Positions 8,168-17,114 are shown, counted from the stretch's first letter. The stretch: 39,819 bases of DNA from Sulfurovum sp. (GCA_027082955.1 JALWTA010000040.1:1-39819), one strand, 5' to 3'. Notes: generated by a model not told the origin, from the sequence alone. Translations and numbers: made by a program.

Positions 8168-8800
8168 ATGCTACAAAACCATTTTACCGAAGCGATGCAG
8201 TTTCGACACGCCTGCAAACTGTTTGATGATACCAAAACCATACCTGATGAGACCATGCACTACATCCTCGAAGCGGGACGCACTTCACCCTCTTCATTTG
8301 GGATGGAGCCATGGAAGTTTCTGGTGGTAAGCAGCAATGCGCTCAAAGAAAAACTCAGACCGCTGTGCTGGAATCAGCCGCAGATTACCACCTGTTCGCA
8401 TCTGGTTATCATATTGGCAGCCATTGAGAGTGTCAGACCCCAAAGCGGCATTCCCCAAAAACGGTTTGCCAGACGCCCGCTGCCGCCTGAAAAGATAGAT
8501 GCCTACATCGACCTCTACGGCAACTTTCTTGCCGACACGCTCTCAACTGACGAGAAGACCTACTGCTGGACCGCAAGACAGACCTACATCGCACTGGCAA
8601 ACATGATGACGGCTGCTGCGTATGAGAAGATAGACTCATGCCCCATCGAAGGGTTTGAAAAGGAGAAGGTAGAAGCACTGCTTGAGATCGACACCAATCA
8701 GTACCAGGTAGCGGTCATCACCGCATTTGGCTACCGTGTCAACCCGCAAAGCGAGCAGTTACGGCTGCCGTTTGAAGAGGTGGTAGCGTTCATCGACTGA
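8168..8800 (+). CDS. Nitroreductase-family NAD(P)H oxidoreductase
   Basis: A 210-residue flavoprotein of the nitroreductase fold, the usual size. The N-terminal FMN-binding signature is RHACKLFDD (the R-x-S/A-x-R-x-F region), followed by EAGRTSPSSFGMEPWKFLVV, a hallmark of NfsB-like enzymes, and by a central helix ARQTYIALANMMTAAA. The last FMN-contacting segment (AFGYRV) is also present. These FMN enzymes reduce quinones, nitro compounds or flavins using NAD(P)H; the physiological substrate is not known. A strong ribosome site (AAAGGAG) precedes the ATG. Confidence 0.88.
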   Translation: MLQNHFTEAMQFRHACKLFDDTKTIPDETMHYILEAGRTSPSSFGMEPWKFLVVSSNALKEKLRPLCWNQPQITTCSHLVIILAAIESVRPQSGIPQKRFARRPLPPEKIDAYIDLYGNFLADTLSTDEKTYCWTARQTYIALANMMTAAAYEKIDSCPIEGFEKEKVEALLEIDTNQYQVAVITAFGYRVNPQSEQLRLPFEEVVAFID

Positions 8801-8867
8801 TCTGGAGATCCGATTTATATCATATTACGGTATAATCTCTCCAAATCAGTATAGGGCAGCACTATCC

Positions 8868-9467
8868 ATGTTTGAAGCAGCAGAGTACATCGGTATCATT
8901 GCATTTGCCATTTCCGGTTTCTTTGTAGCGGTCAGAAGCCGCCTTGACTTCCTTGGTGTACTGATCTCTGTCTTCCTGACGGCACTTGGCGGAGGGATCA
9001 TCCGTGATGTGATCGTAGGAAGAACCCCTTACACCTTTACACAAAACACACCTACACTCATTGTCCTGTCGGTCATGGTTACATTGATTGTATTGAAGTT
9101 TCACAAAAAAGAGAGTATCGAGAATCGGTCATTTTTTATTGCAAGTGATTCGGTGGGGCTGATCTCATTCAGCATCACCGGTGCGCTGATTGCCATAGAG
9201 AGCCATCTCAATCTGACTGGAGTACTGGCACTGGCATTCATCACTGCCGTAGGCGGAGGGATCACAAGAGATGTCATCATCAATGAAGTACCGTTTGTAT
9301 TCAAAACCGGTTTTTACGGAACCGTGGCACTGCTTGTTGCCTTGTGTGTCTATCTGCTGCATATGCAGGGATGGATGAATTTCTACACCCTCAGTGCCGT
9401 TTTCTTTTTGGGTGTCATTCTGCGTATTGTCGCCTACTACAGAAAATGGTCCATCCCGCTGGTGTGA
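8868..9467 (+). CDS. TRIC family (UPF0126) cation channel
   Basis: A 199-residue integral membrane protein with about seven helices, built as two homologous halves. Each half carries the family signature: GGGIIRDVIVGRTP near residue 42 and GGGITRDVIINEVP near residue 128. Prokaryotic TRIC proteins are trimeric potassium/cation channels. The gene has a TATAAT box at 8831-8836 and its own short leader; it ends 9 bp from the convergent rhodanese gene. Confidence 0.9.
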   Translation: MFEAAEYIGIIAFAISGFFVAVRSRLDFLGVLISVFLTALGGGIIRDVIVGRTPYTFTQNTPTLIVLSVMVTLIVLKFHKKESIENRSFFIASDSVGLISFSITGALIAIESHLNLTGVLALAFITAVGGGITRDVIINEVPFVFKTGFYGTVALLVALCVYLLHMQGWMNFYTLSAVFFLGVILRIVAYYRKWSIPLV

Positions 9468-9475
9468 TCAGGCAC

Positions 9476-9877
9476 TCACTCTTTGACCGTCTTTTTGCCC
9501 GCTTTGATCCAACCGTTTTCTATGCCGCCTTTGAGCTCATAGACATGCTCAAACCCCATCTGATCGAGCCCTTTCCCAAGTGCATTGGAGCGGTTGGCAT
9601 GGGCACAGTAGATGAGTATGGGGTCTTTTCTACTCTTGACAAGGTGCCCGAGTTCAAAGAACCAGTTTGCAATGTCAGGCTGCCCGTTGGGTGCGAAGAA
9701 CATCATCTTGTGCGCCCCTTTGATGATACCGGTCTGTTTCCACTCCATCGGGGTACGAATATCAATGACAGGATACCCTTTTGCCTGAAGCTTGGCAAAG
9801 GTATCGGCATCAACCGTTTTAAACTCTGCAAAGAGTGATACACTCAGAAGTGCTGTCATCAACCATATTTTTTTCAT
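9476..9877 (-). CDS. Secreted single-domain rhodanese
   Basis: A 133-residue protein starting at ATG 9877, placed 6 bp after AAGGA; a TTG two codons upstream is less likely. A signal peptide (KKIWLMTALLSVSLFA) is followed by one rhodanese domain: VIDIRTPMEW, then the active loop YCAHANRS with the catalytic Cys, and ELKGGIENGW. Rhodaneses carry sulfane sulfur as a Cys persulfide, here in the periplasm. The gene is the last of a minus-strand run after the MddA-like methyltransferase, a suggestive sulfur link. Confidence 0.88.
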   Translation of the reverse strand: MKKIWLMTALLSVSLFAEFKTVDADTFAKLQAKGYPVIDIRTPMEWKQTGIIKGAHKMMFFAPNGQPDIANWFFELGHLVKSRKDPILIYCAHANRSNALGKGLDQMGFEHVYELKGGIENGWIKAGKKTVKE

Positions 9878-9921
9878 ATTCAATCCTTCAATCTGTTTTG
9901 CAGAAGTCTACATAAGAAAGG

Positions 9922-10680
9922 TTAACTGTTTTTTTCTTTTCGTCGGGGGAAGAGCATGCCCACCCTTTGTTGGTAGCTACGATACATATCTCCAAAATGG
10001 ATCTGCATATCTCGCTCCTCATAATAGAGCCCCACAAAGATGTAAACGGTGAACAACAATGTAAAAATGAGGTGTCCATAACTCATGGCAGGGGTCAGCC
10101 ATATGCCGATTAGTACACCATGTTGTATAGAATGGCGGATAAACCGATAGAAAAGTTTTTCCTGAAACCTATCATCAGGTTCCGGTCTGTTTTTCAACTG
10201 CAACCACACCTGCTGTAATCCAAAAAGTTCAAAATGGTTAATCACGAAACTTGCTACTACTGAGAAAAACCATCCAAAGAGGTAACCTGCCGTCAGCAGT
10301 GAATGCCATGGCTCATCTGATACATGCCACAACATCCCGTCAATAGGTTGCCAAAAGTAAACGACTAGAAACATCACAAACCCAGAAAAGAGCACATAAG
10401 TACTTCTCTCTGCCGAGGCAGGAATAAAGCGAAGCAATCGCCGTTTAAACCATGCGCGCGCCATACCAGTATGCTGAAGTCCAAAAAGCACCACCAGGAT
10501 AATGTCAACTGTCAACGCTTGCCATGTTGGAAGATTTTGAGGCGAATAAATTGTACTGGGCATAAATTCCCATTCGCCGAGATAGAGGATAAACCATATC
10601 TGAATACCTAACGCAAATAGATAGGCAAAGATACCATATATAAAAATGCTCCAGCGTCTTAAAAAACTGTTATGATGCAT
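9922..10680 (-). CDS. NnrU/MddA-like membrane methyltransferase (isoprenylcysteine methyltransferase fold)
   Basis: A 252-residue membrane protein with about six helices. The patterns LFGLQHTGMARAWFKR, ERSTYVLFSGFVMFLV, INHFELFGLQQVWL and the C-terminal EERDMQIHFGDMYRSYQQRV are those of the NnrU/MddA group; the last is the SAM-binding end of the ICMT fold. The family's usual RHPLYLG motif reads RHSIQHG here, a change at a conserved spot. MddA methylates methanethiol to dimethyl sulfide; whether this homolog has that activity is inference. It lies 32 bp after accD and 44 bp before the secreted rhodanese. Confidence 0.7.
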   Translation of the reverse strand: MHHNSFLRRWSIFIYGIFAYLFALGIQIWFILYLGEWEFMPSTIYSPQNLPTWQALTVDIILVVLFGLQHTGMARAWFKRRLLRFIPASAERSTYVLFSGFVMFLVVYFWQPIDGMLWHVSDEPWHSLLTAGYLFGWFFSVVASFVINHFELFGLQQVWLQLKNRPEPDDRFQEKLFYRFIRHSIQHGVLIGIWLTPAMSYGHLIFTLLFTVYIFVGLYYEERDMQIHFGDMYRSYQQRVGMLFPRRKEKNS

Positions 10681-10696
10681 TGTCAGAAGAGAGAAC

Positions 10697-10715
10697 TAAG
10701 TACCTAAGGCACTTA
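10697..10715 (-). terminator. Weak hairpin at the accD 3' end
   Basis: TAAGTACC and GGCACTTA can pair at 7 of 8 positions around a TAA loop, overlapping the accD stop codon. On the minus strand it is followed by a T-rich but interrupted stretch, so it may attenuate rather than fully end transcription toward the MddA-like gene. Confidence 0.3.
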
Positions 10716-11561
10716 ACTCGCTTTTTTATTAAAAAGCTTTAGAAGGTCTGCAAGTGTCTGGTGCATATCACCTCTGTTGACGATCATATCGATAAGTCCA
10801 TGCTCTAGCAGGAATTCTGAACGCTGGAAGCCTTCGGGCAGGTCAACCCCTACCGTCTGCTTAATGACACGCTGTCCGGCAAACCCGATGAGCGCACCCG
10901 GTTCTGCCATGATGATATCACCCAGCATCGCAAATGAAGCAGAGACACCGCCCATTGTCGGGTCAGTCAGTACAGAGATGTATGGAAGTCCTTTGTCACT
11001 CAGACGTTTGAGAGCCGCAGAGGTTTTGCTCATCTGAAGCAGTGAGTAGGTACTCTCCTGCATTCTCGCACCGCCGGAAGCAGAGACGATGATGACACCA
11101 CACTCTTTTTCTATGGCACGGTTGACCGCACGAACGATCTTTTCACCCTCTACTGACCCAAGACTCCCACCCATAAAGGCAAAGTCAAACACCACAAGTT
11201 CAGCAGGAATACCACCGATAGTACAGCTTCCGCTGACAACAGAAGAGGTTTTGCCTGTTTTTGCTTTTGCTTCTTCCAGACGCTTTTTGTAGGACTTTTT
11301 GTCTGTAAATTTTAACGGGTCTATCGGAGCAAGCGTTGCGTCCTTCTCTTCAAAGCTCCCCTCATCAACAATCGATTCGATACGCTTGTCCGCACTGATA
11401 CGGAAATGGTGGTTACACTTTGGACAGACGTTTTGCTTCGCCTCTACCTCTTTATAGTACATCAGTGATGTACACTTGGGACACTTGATCCACTGGTTCG
11501 GCTGCTCTTCTTTTTGCTTCTCTTTTCCAAACAGGTTGCTAAACATACTGCTAAACTCCAT
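10713..11561 (-). CDS. accD: Acetyl-CoA carboxylase carboxyltransferase subunit beta
   Basis: A 282-residue protein of standard AccD length. The N-terminal zinc ribbon has two CPKC pairs (residues about 24-46). The carboxyltransferase/crotonase-like core follows with [30 protein letters not shown] and [16 protein letters not shown]. With AccA it transfers CO2 from carboxybiotin to acetyl-CoA to make malonyl-CoA for fatty-acid synthesis. The ATG touches the stop codon of the inositol phosphatase gene, so the two are coupled. No accA, accB or accC is in the window. Confidence 0.96.
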   Translation of the reverse strand: MEFSSMFSNLFGKEKQKEEQPNQWIKCPKCTSLMYYKEVEAKQNVCPKCNHHFRISADKRIESIVDEGSFEEKDATLAPIDPLKFTDKKSYKKRLEEAKAKTGKTSSVVSGSCTIGGIPAELVVFDFAFMGGSLGSVEGEKIVRAVNRAIEKECGVIIVSASGGARMQESTYSLLQMSKTSAALKRLSDKGLPYISVLTDPTMGGVSASFAMLGDIIMAEPGALIGFAGQRVIKQTVGVDLPEGFQRSEFLLEHGLIDMIVNRGDMHQTLADLLKLFNKKAS

Positions 11562-12308
11562 TTATGCTTCCTCTTCTATGGTTTTAGTCTTTACAATGAT
11601 ACCCTCGATCAAATCGACCACATTTTTTTCTTTCGATACTATAACATAATCTTGCTGGGCGAGCACTTCAAGTCCTTCACAAAGTGCAAGACCGGCAGCA
11701 AAATCGTAAATGCGAAATACTCCTGTAAAAAGTACATATTTGACACTATGCGCATAGGCAAGCGAAAGGGCAACGGCACCGGGTGATCTAAATTTCAATC
11801 CGGCTTCATCAAGCAGAGAAACCACTTTCGGGTTGGCATAGGCTTTTTCAAAGAGACCTATTTCGGCATTGGGTACAGGAGAGACAGGTTTGAAGCTATC
11901 GGCAAAGAGTTTTCCATGAAGCAGCGTTTCAGAGGGAGTTTTCAGGAAAATGTCACCGTTGGCAAGGTTACACACCACTGCCGCATCGAGCACGCCGTCT
12001 GCATTGACCCGTGCAACAGAGGTTCCGTAGTAGGGAAAGGCAGAAAGCGCATTGGCAGAGCCGTCGATGGGATCGATGATAATATGGGCATCCCCCTCAC
12101 CGATGATCCCCGACTCTTCAGACTCGATGAAGCCAAAAGGGGAGAGGTGTTTGACAAAAACAGCTTCGGCAAAAAGATCGAGCCGTGAACTCACATCACC
12201 ACCCGCACCAATATCGGTCTTTTCATACCACGATACATCAAAACCTACCTCTATAGCTCTGGCGATCTCCTCATTGGCATCAATACAGGCTTCGATAAAC
12301 GGATCCAC
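11562..12308 (-). CDS. Inositol monophosphatase family protein
   Basis: A 248-residue protein of the lithium-sensitive phosphatase superfamily. Metal-binding motifs are present: ESEESG near residue 63, IIDPIDGSAN near 79, and YDFAAGLALCEG near 200, where WDxAAG is usual. It hydrolyses small phosphate esters such as myo-inositol phosphate or fructose 1,6-bisphosphate; the substrate cannot be told from sequence. The start is GTG at 12308, supported by AAAGGTGA just upstream. It is followed without a gap by accD. Confidence 0.88.
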   Translation of the reverse strand: MDPFIEACIDANEEIARAIEVGFDVSWYEKTDIGAGGDVSSRLDLFAEAVFVKHLSPFGFIESEESGIIGEGDAHIIIDPIDGSANALSAFPYYGTSVARVNADGVLDAAVVCNLANGDIFLKTPSETLLHGKLFADSFKPVSPVPNAEIGLFEKAYANPKVVSLLDEAGLKFRSPGAVALSLAYAHSVKYVLFTGVFRIYDFAAGLALCEGLEVLAQQDYVIVSKEKNVVDLIEGIIVKTKTIEEEA

Positions 12309-12324
12309 AACTCACCTTTCAACA

Positions 12325-12432
12325 AAAGCTTTTCAGTAGAAAAGCATACCCACACTCTTCACTAAACAAGAGCGCACTCAGAAACAAATCACGCTTTTTT
12401 GAAAACGGTCTAAAGGTGCGTGACTACGCACC
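12325..12432 (+). repeat. Copy R2 of the dispersed head-plus-palindrome repeat
   Basis: The head at 12325-12365 (GCTTTTCAGTAGAAAAGCAT, then ACCCACACTCTTCAC) resembles R3 and R1. About 50 bp further lies a perfect hairpin, GGTGCGT-GACT-ACGCACC (12415-12432). The tail sequence differs from the other copies, but its position relative to the head is the same as in R1. Confidence 0.6.
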
Positions 12433-12442
12433 CTACAAAAAT

Positions 12443-12536
12443 AGAAGCTTTTGGAAAGAAAAGCATACCAAAACTATTCACTCTTAACTATTCACTCTTA
12501 ACTATTCACTCTTATCTGTTATCGCAAAGCGATAAC
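12443..12536 (+). repeat. Copy R3 of the dispersed repeat, with internal 14-bp tandem units
   Basis: The head (GCTTTTGGAAAGAAAAGCAT, then ACCAAAAC) is followed by three copies of the 14-bp unit TATTCACTCTTAAC at 12475-12516, the last with one change. It ends in a perfect hairpin GTTATCGC-AAA-GCGATAAC at 12518-12536, two bases before the gltB stop codon. The hairpin lacks a T-tract on either strand, so it is not a classical terminator. Confidence 0.75.
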
Positions 12537-12538
12537 AA

Positions 12539-15500
12539 TCATTCCCCTTTTTTGTTCATCTCGAGGGTTGGTCTTGCACCGCGTGGTACGACCATCCAAA
12601 ACTTGCGTACTGCTGTTCTGGCATTGTCAAGGATCTCCTGTGCTTTTTTGCTACCGGTTTTGGCAACATAGTCTTTAAGCAGACGCTTGAGTTCGAACAT
12701 TTCAAAGTCCCACTCGTCTGTGTCAATGCGGATCGCTTCAACCAGCTCAGGGTTGAGTTTTTCGTAGAAGGTTCCCTCTTCATCATAAACAAATGCCTTA
12801 CCGCCGGTCATCCCTGCACCGAAGTTGATACCGGTGTTACCCAGAATGACAACAACACCGCCGGTCATATATTCACACGGATGGTCTCCCGTACCTTCGA
12901 CAACCGCTGTTGCACCGGAGTTACGTACTGCAAAACGTTCACCAACCTGTCCGCTGATGTAGAGTGTACCGCCTGTCGCTCCATACAGACAGGTGTTCCC
13001 ACCCAGTGCAAACTCAGGACCGCTCTTGCTTGAGGTGATGACGATGCGTCCGCCGTTCATCCCTTTACCGATATAGTCGTTCCCCGCACCGTAGAGGTTG
13101 ATACTGACACCTTCAGAAAGGAATGCACCCAGAGACTGTCCTGCCACCCCTGTAAGGTTGATAGTGATGGTATCTTCAGGCAGTCCTTTGTTACCATGAC
13201 GGGCTGCGATCTCTCCGGAAATGCGTGTACCGAAACTTCTGTTCAGGTTGCTGATCTCTTTTTCGATCACAACCGGTTTGCTTGGATCTTCGATGGTCGG
13301 CATCAGCTCCTCAACAATCGCTTTTTCATACTCATTTTTGTCATACGGCTCATTAAACGGTACCTGACAGGTGTCGATGCCATCCACTTTTTCCAGCAGC
13401 TGTTCAAAGTCGAACTTCTTGGCAAACTCATCATCGATCACTTTGAGAAGTTCTGTTTTTCCTACGATCTCCTCAAGGCTTCTGTATCCAAGCTGTGCGA
13501 GGATCTCACGTACCTCTTCGGCAAGCAGTGTGAAGTAGTTGATCACCTTCTGTACATTCCCTTTAAAGCGTGCACGCAGATGCGGATCTTGTGTTGCGAC
13601 ACCAACACCACAGGTATTCAGGTGACATACACGCAGCATCATACAGCCTACGATCACCAATGCACCGGTACCAAATGCGTACTGTTCCGCACCGAAGATC
13701 GCCGCTTTGACCACATCAAGTGCCGTTTTGAGACCACCGTCAGTCTCTACGGTAACAAGCTGGCGCAGGTTGTTGGCTTTGAGTGCGTTGTGTGCCTCTA
13801 CCAGTCCAAGCTCCCAAGGGTTCCCCGCAAAACGGATGGAGCCAATAGGTGCCGCACCCGTACCGCCGTCACCGCCGGAGATGATGATCTTGTCTGCATA
13901 GGCTTTGGCTACACCTGCCGCAATGGTACCGACACCTGCAGTGGAAACCAGCTTGACCGCTACTTTGGCATTGGGGTTGACCTGTTTCATATCAAAGATG
14001 AGCTGTGCAAGGTCTTCGATGGAGTAGATGTCATGGTGTGGCGGTGGTGAAATAAGTGTTACACCCGGCTTGGTATAACGCAACTTCGCAATAAGCGGAG
14101 ATACTTTACTTCCCGGAAGCTGTCCGCCCTCACCCGGTTTTGCACCCTGTGCTACTTTGATCTGGATCTCTTCAGCCGAACGCAGATACTCCGGAGTTAC
14201 CCCGAAACGTCCCGATGCGATCTGTTTGATCTTGGAGTTTTTGATAGTGCCGTAACGTGCAGGATCTTCCCCACCCTCACCGGAGTTGGATTTTCCGCCA
14301 AGGGTGTTGAGCGCTTCGGCAAGTACCTCATGTGCCTCCTGGGAGATAGACCCCATAGACATCGCCGCAGATGAGAAGCGTTTAAATATCTCCTCAATCG
14401 GCTCGACCTCATCGATGCTGATAGGCTCTCTTGGTGAGTTGAGCTCATAGAAGTCACGGATAAACTTCTTATCACGCTTGTCAATCATATCGGAGAGTAC
14501 TTTGTAGTCCTCTTTGCTGCCTGTCTGGGCTGCCTTTTGGATAGCAGAAATGACCGGTCTTGAGAAGTCGTGATACTCTTCACCTTTTTTGTACTTGTAG
14601 AAACCGCCTTTGTAGAGCGCGTTCTTCTTCCCTTCAAAGGCATCGGTGTAGGCACGGTCATGGTAGGTATTGAGGCGCTGGTCGATATCTTCATACCCAA
14701 GCCCTTTAAGCAGTCCTACAGAACCGTCGAAACATTCACTGACAATCTCATCATCCAATCCAATCACATCAAAGAGCTTGGAGTTACGGTAAGATGAGAT
14801 GGTAGAGATACCCATCTTGGACATGATCTTGAGCAGTCCCGCACCCATAGCACGTCTAAGGCGTCTGAGTGTACCCGGCATATCATCCGTTTCATCTTTC
14901 ATCAACTGCTCGACTGTGTAGTAGAGCAGATACGGATAGATAGCTGCCGCCCCGTAACCGATCATACATGCTGCCGAATGTGGGTCGAACACTTCACCGG
15001 TAACGGCAACCATGCTTACAAGATGTCTGAGTTTCTCTTCAAGCAGTACCTGGCTAAGGCGTCCAATGACCATCAGCATTGGTATCACTTTGGTCTCTAC
15101 AGAGAGGTTTCTGTCATCAAGAATAACGGTTCTAATGCCATTCTCACGTACATCGGCAACGATCTTCTCTACAAGTGCATCGAGGCTCTTTTTAAGATCA
15201 TGCGTGTAGGTGGTATCATACGAAGCCACTTTGTAGGCAGGGTCATACTTCTCATTCCCTTCCGTACCAAACTCCTGCAAGATGGCAAACTTCTCTGCAG
15301 ACATCACCGGCAGTACGGTTTTAAGACGCTTTGCGTGTTCTGCATCGTCAGAGAGGACATTACGCACTTCCCCAAACCCCGTATTGAGACTGGTAACAGT
15401 CTTTTCACGGATCGGGTCTATCGGCGGGTTCGTTACCTGTGCGAACTTCTGCTTGAAGAAGTCTGTAAAGTTACGCTGATGGGTAGAGAAGGCAGCGATC

Positions 15501-16957
15501 GGAGTATCATCACCCATCGCACCTGTGGTCTCTTTGCCCTCGAGTACCATCGGCTTGATCACTTCACGCATCACCTCAAGGGTAAAGTTGAAGTAGCGCT
15601 GTTTTGCTTCCATCTCTTTGTGATCAGTCGATGCAGTATCAACTTTGGTGTTAGGCACGAACTCCTGCAGGTAGCTCATGTTCTGGCTCAGCCACTTGTC
15701 ATACGGGTGCATCGACATGATATAGTCATCGATATCTTTGGATTTAAGCACTTTGCCAAACTTGAGATCAACCCCCATCATCTCTCCAGACTGCAGACGA
15801 CCGCGCTCTACGATCTTCTCTTCAGGCATTTGAAGTACACCATACTCCGAAGAGATCAGCAGACGATTGTCGGTTGTAATAACATATTTGGAAGGACGCA
15901 GACCGTTTCTGTCAAGGACACACCCAATGTAACGCCCATCTGTCATACTCACTGCAGCAGGACCGTCCCACGGCTCAAAACAGGTACTTGCATACTCATA
16001 GAAGGCTCTGAGTTCACTGTCCATCTGTGGCGCGTTGTGCCACGGTGCAGGGATAAGCGAACGTGCCGCTTTGAAGAAGTCCACACCGTTGACGCGCAGG
16101 AACTCCATGAAGTTGTCAAGGCTTGCAGAGTCACTCATGCCGTCTTGGATGACATCGGTCAGACGTGCCATCTCTTCGTCGGTAAAGACAGTTGATTTGA
16201 CCGCAGCCATTTTTGCTTTGACATTAAAGCGGTTGGCGGTAACAGAGTTGATCTCACCGTTATGGGCAATCATCCTAAACGGCTGTGCCAGTCGCCATTT
16301 TGGCAGCGTATTGGTAGAAAAGCGCTGGTGGAACAGACAGAAAGAGATCTCGAAATGTTCATCAGCAAGATCCGGATAGAACTCTTTGATGTGTGTCGGC
16401 ATGACCAGCCCTTTGTAGGAGACCACTTTGGAAGAGAAAGATGGAATGTAGAAGTCTTCATCATCTTTGAGTGCATGTTCTATCTCTTTGCGAGAGAGGT
16501 ACAGCAGCGCATCCAGGCGCTCGGAAGCAACCACACCCTTTGGTGCAACAAAGACCTGTTTGATGGTTGGAAGGGTTGACAGGGCCTGTTCACCAAGTGC
16601 ATTGGTATTTACTGGTACAGTACGGATATAAAGCACATCAAGATCATTGTTCGCACAGATTTTTTCTATGACATCAAAGTCAGCTTCATTGCGGGAGAAG
16701 ACCATTGCCACACCATACTGTTCCGGCAGTTCCACCCCTGCTTCAGCAGCTTTTTCTGCAAAGAATTTCTTTGGTATGGATAGCAACAACCCTGAACCGT
16801 CACCTGTCTTTCCGTCAGCGGCGATCGCCCCTCTGTGCATCATACGGGACAAAGATGTAACCGCATCTTCGAGATTCTGGTGTGTAGGTCTGTTGTCAAT
16901 AGAACATAACAATCCAAACCCACAGTTATCTTTAAATGAAGTAAAGAGATCTTGCAT
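12539..16957 (-). CDS. gltB: Glutamate synthase, large (alpha) subunit
   Basis: A 1472-residue protein from ATG 16957; the frame extends 11 codons further, but this ATG gives the expected short leader before the catalytic Cys (NCGFGLL). The N-terminal Ntn glutaminase domain is followed by the central and FMN-binding synthase domains (GGKSNSGEGGEDPARYG, PHHDIYSIEDLAQLI, SGGDGGTGAAP). The 3Fe-4S cysteines lie in CMMLRVCHLNTCGVG. The C-terminal GxGxG beta-helix contains GGVVVILGNTG. It makes two glutamates from glutamine and 2-oxoglutarate. No gltD is adjacent in the window, which is unusual since the pair is often linked. It is divergent from recO, with a long inverted repeat between. Confidence 0.97.
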   Translation of the reverse strand: MQDLFTSFKDNCGFGLLCSIDNRPTHQNLEDAVTSLSRMMHRGAIAADGKTGDGSGLLLSIPKKFFAEKAAEAGVELPEQYGVAMVFSRNEADFDVIEKICANNDLDVLYIRTVPVNTNALGEQALSTLPTIKQVFVAPKGVVASERLDALLYLSRKEIEHALKDDEDFYIPSFSSKVVSYKGLVMPTHIKEFYPDLADEHFEISFCLFHQRFSTNTLPKWRLAQPFRMIAHNGEINSVTANRFNVKAKMAAVKSTVFTDEEMARLTDVIQDGMSDSASLDNFMEFLRVNGVDFFKAARSLIPAPWHNAPQMDSELRAFYEYASTCFEPWDGPAAVSMTDGRYIGCVLDRNGLRPSKYVITTDNRLLISSEYGVLQMPEEKIVERGRLQSGEMMGVDLKFGKVLKSKDIDDYIMSMHPYDKWLSQNMSYLQEFVPNTKVDTASTDHKEMEAKQRYFNFTLEVMREVIKPMVLEGKETTGAMGDDTPIAAFSTHQRNFTDFFKQKFAQVTNPPIDPIREKTVTSLNTGFGEVRNVLSDDAEHAKRLKTVLPVMSAEKFAILQEFGTEGNEKYDPAYKVASYDTTYTHDLKKSLDALVEKIVADVRENGIRTVILDDRNLSVETKVIPMLMVIGRLSQVLLEEKLRHLVSMVAVTGEVFDPHSAACMIGYGAAAIYPYLLYYTVEQLMKDETDDMPGTLRRLRRAMGAGLLKIMSKMGISTISSYRNSKLFDVIGLDDEIVSECFDGSVGLLKGLGYEDIDQRLNTYHDRAYTDAFEGKKNALYKGGFYKYKKGEEYHDFSRPVISAIQKAAQTGSKEDYKVLSDMIDKRDKKFIRDFYELNSPREPISIDEVEPIEEIFKRFSSAAMSMGSISQEAHEVLAEALNTLGGKSNSGEGGEDPARYGTIKNSKIKQIASGRFGVTPEYLRSAEEIQIKVAQGAKPGEGGQLPGSKVSPLIAKLRYTKPGVTLISPPPHHDIYSIEDLAQLIFDMKQVNPNAKVAVKLVSTAGVGTIAAGVAKAYADKIIISGGDGGTGAAPIGSIRFAGNPWELGLVEAHNALKANNLRQLVTVETDGGLKTALDVVKAAIFGAEQYAFGTGALVIVGCMMLRVCHLNTCGVGVATQDPHLRARFKGNVQKVINYFTLLAEEVREILAQLGYRSLEEIVGKTELLKVIDDEFAKKFDFEQLLEKVDGIDTCQVPFNEPYDKNEYEKAIVEELMPTIEDPSKPVVIEKEISNLNRSFGTRISGEIAARHGNKGLPEDTITINLTGVAGQSLGAFLSEGVSINLYGAGNDYIGKGMNGGRIVITSSKSGPEFALGGNTCLYGATGGTLYISGQVGERFAVRNSGATAVVEGTGDHPCEYMTGGVVVILGNTGINFGAGMTGGKAFVYDEEGTFYEKLNPELVEAIRIDTDEWDFEMFELKRLLKDYVAKTGSKKAQEILDNARTAVRKFWMVVPRGARPTLEMNKKGE

Positions 16958-16987
16958 GTTTCCAACCTTAAAATAGTATATATGTCG

Positions 16988-17001
16988 CACGTACAGACGT
17001 G
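16988..17001. promoter_or_regulatory. Small palindrome upstream of gltB
   Basis: CACGT-ACAG-ACGTG lies just upstream of a TATACT-like box (16975-16980, minus strand), between it and a possible -35 TAGACA (17000-17005). It could be an operator for gltB; the spacing of the promoter boxes (19 bp) is not ideal, so this is tentative. Confidence 0.3.
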
Positions 17002-17013
17002 TCTAAAATGGGG

Positions 17014-17044
17014 TTGATTATACTTAAAAGTCGGTTATAATCAA
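17014..17044. promoter_or_regulatory. Inverted repeat TTGATTATA-N13-TATAATCAA between gltB and recO
   Basis: Perfect 9-bp arms at 17014-17022 and 17036-17044 are separated by 13 bp, ending 57 bp upstream of the gltB ATG and about 90 bp before recO. The size suits a dimeric regulator site. The right arm contains a TATAAT-like hexamer on the plus strand. The regulator is unknown; nitrogen control of gltB is a guess. Confidence 0.5.
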
Positions 17045-17108
17045 ATTAATAAAACGTTAAGCTCCCTGCCATAGGAAGGTAGCGTTGCAGGTTTAACCCA
17101 AGTTAGAA

Positions 17109-17114
17109 TATAAT
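17109..17114 (+). promoter_or_regulatory. -10 box of recO
   Basis: A TATAAT hexamer lies 22 bp upstream of the AUC proposed as the recO start. Transcription would begin near 17121, leaving a leader of about 15 nt that contains AAGGA. This limits where translation can begin. Confidence 0.5.

Noticed and set aside
12518-12536. Intrinsic terminator of gltB
   Set aside because: The hairpin is perfect, but there is no T-tract on the minus strand. Its place in a repeat tail explains it better.
12420-12671. A plus-strand frame through copy R3
   Set aside because: It is a translation of the repeat and of antisense gltB. It was useful only because its peptide shares IPKLFTL with a frame in copy R1.
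13196-14050. A 284-codon plus-strand open frame inside gltB
   Set aside because: Antisense shadow of the FMN and FeS regions of GltB; no motif or start signal.
14978-16195. A 405-codon plus-strand open frame inside gltB
   Set aside because: It lies antisense to conserved GltB coding sequence, is rich in Cys and His in the way of reverse-strand frames, and has no ribosome site.
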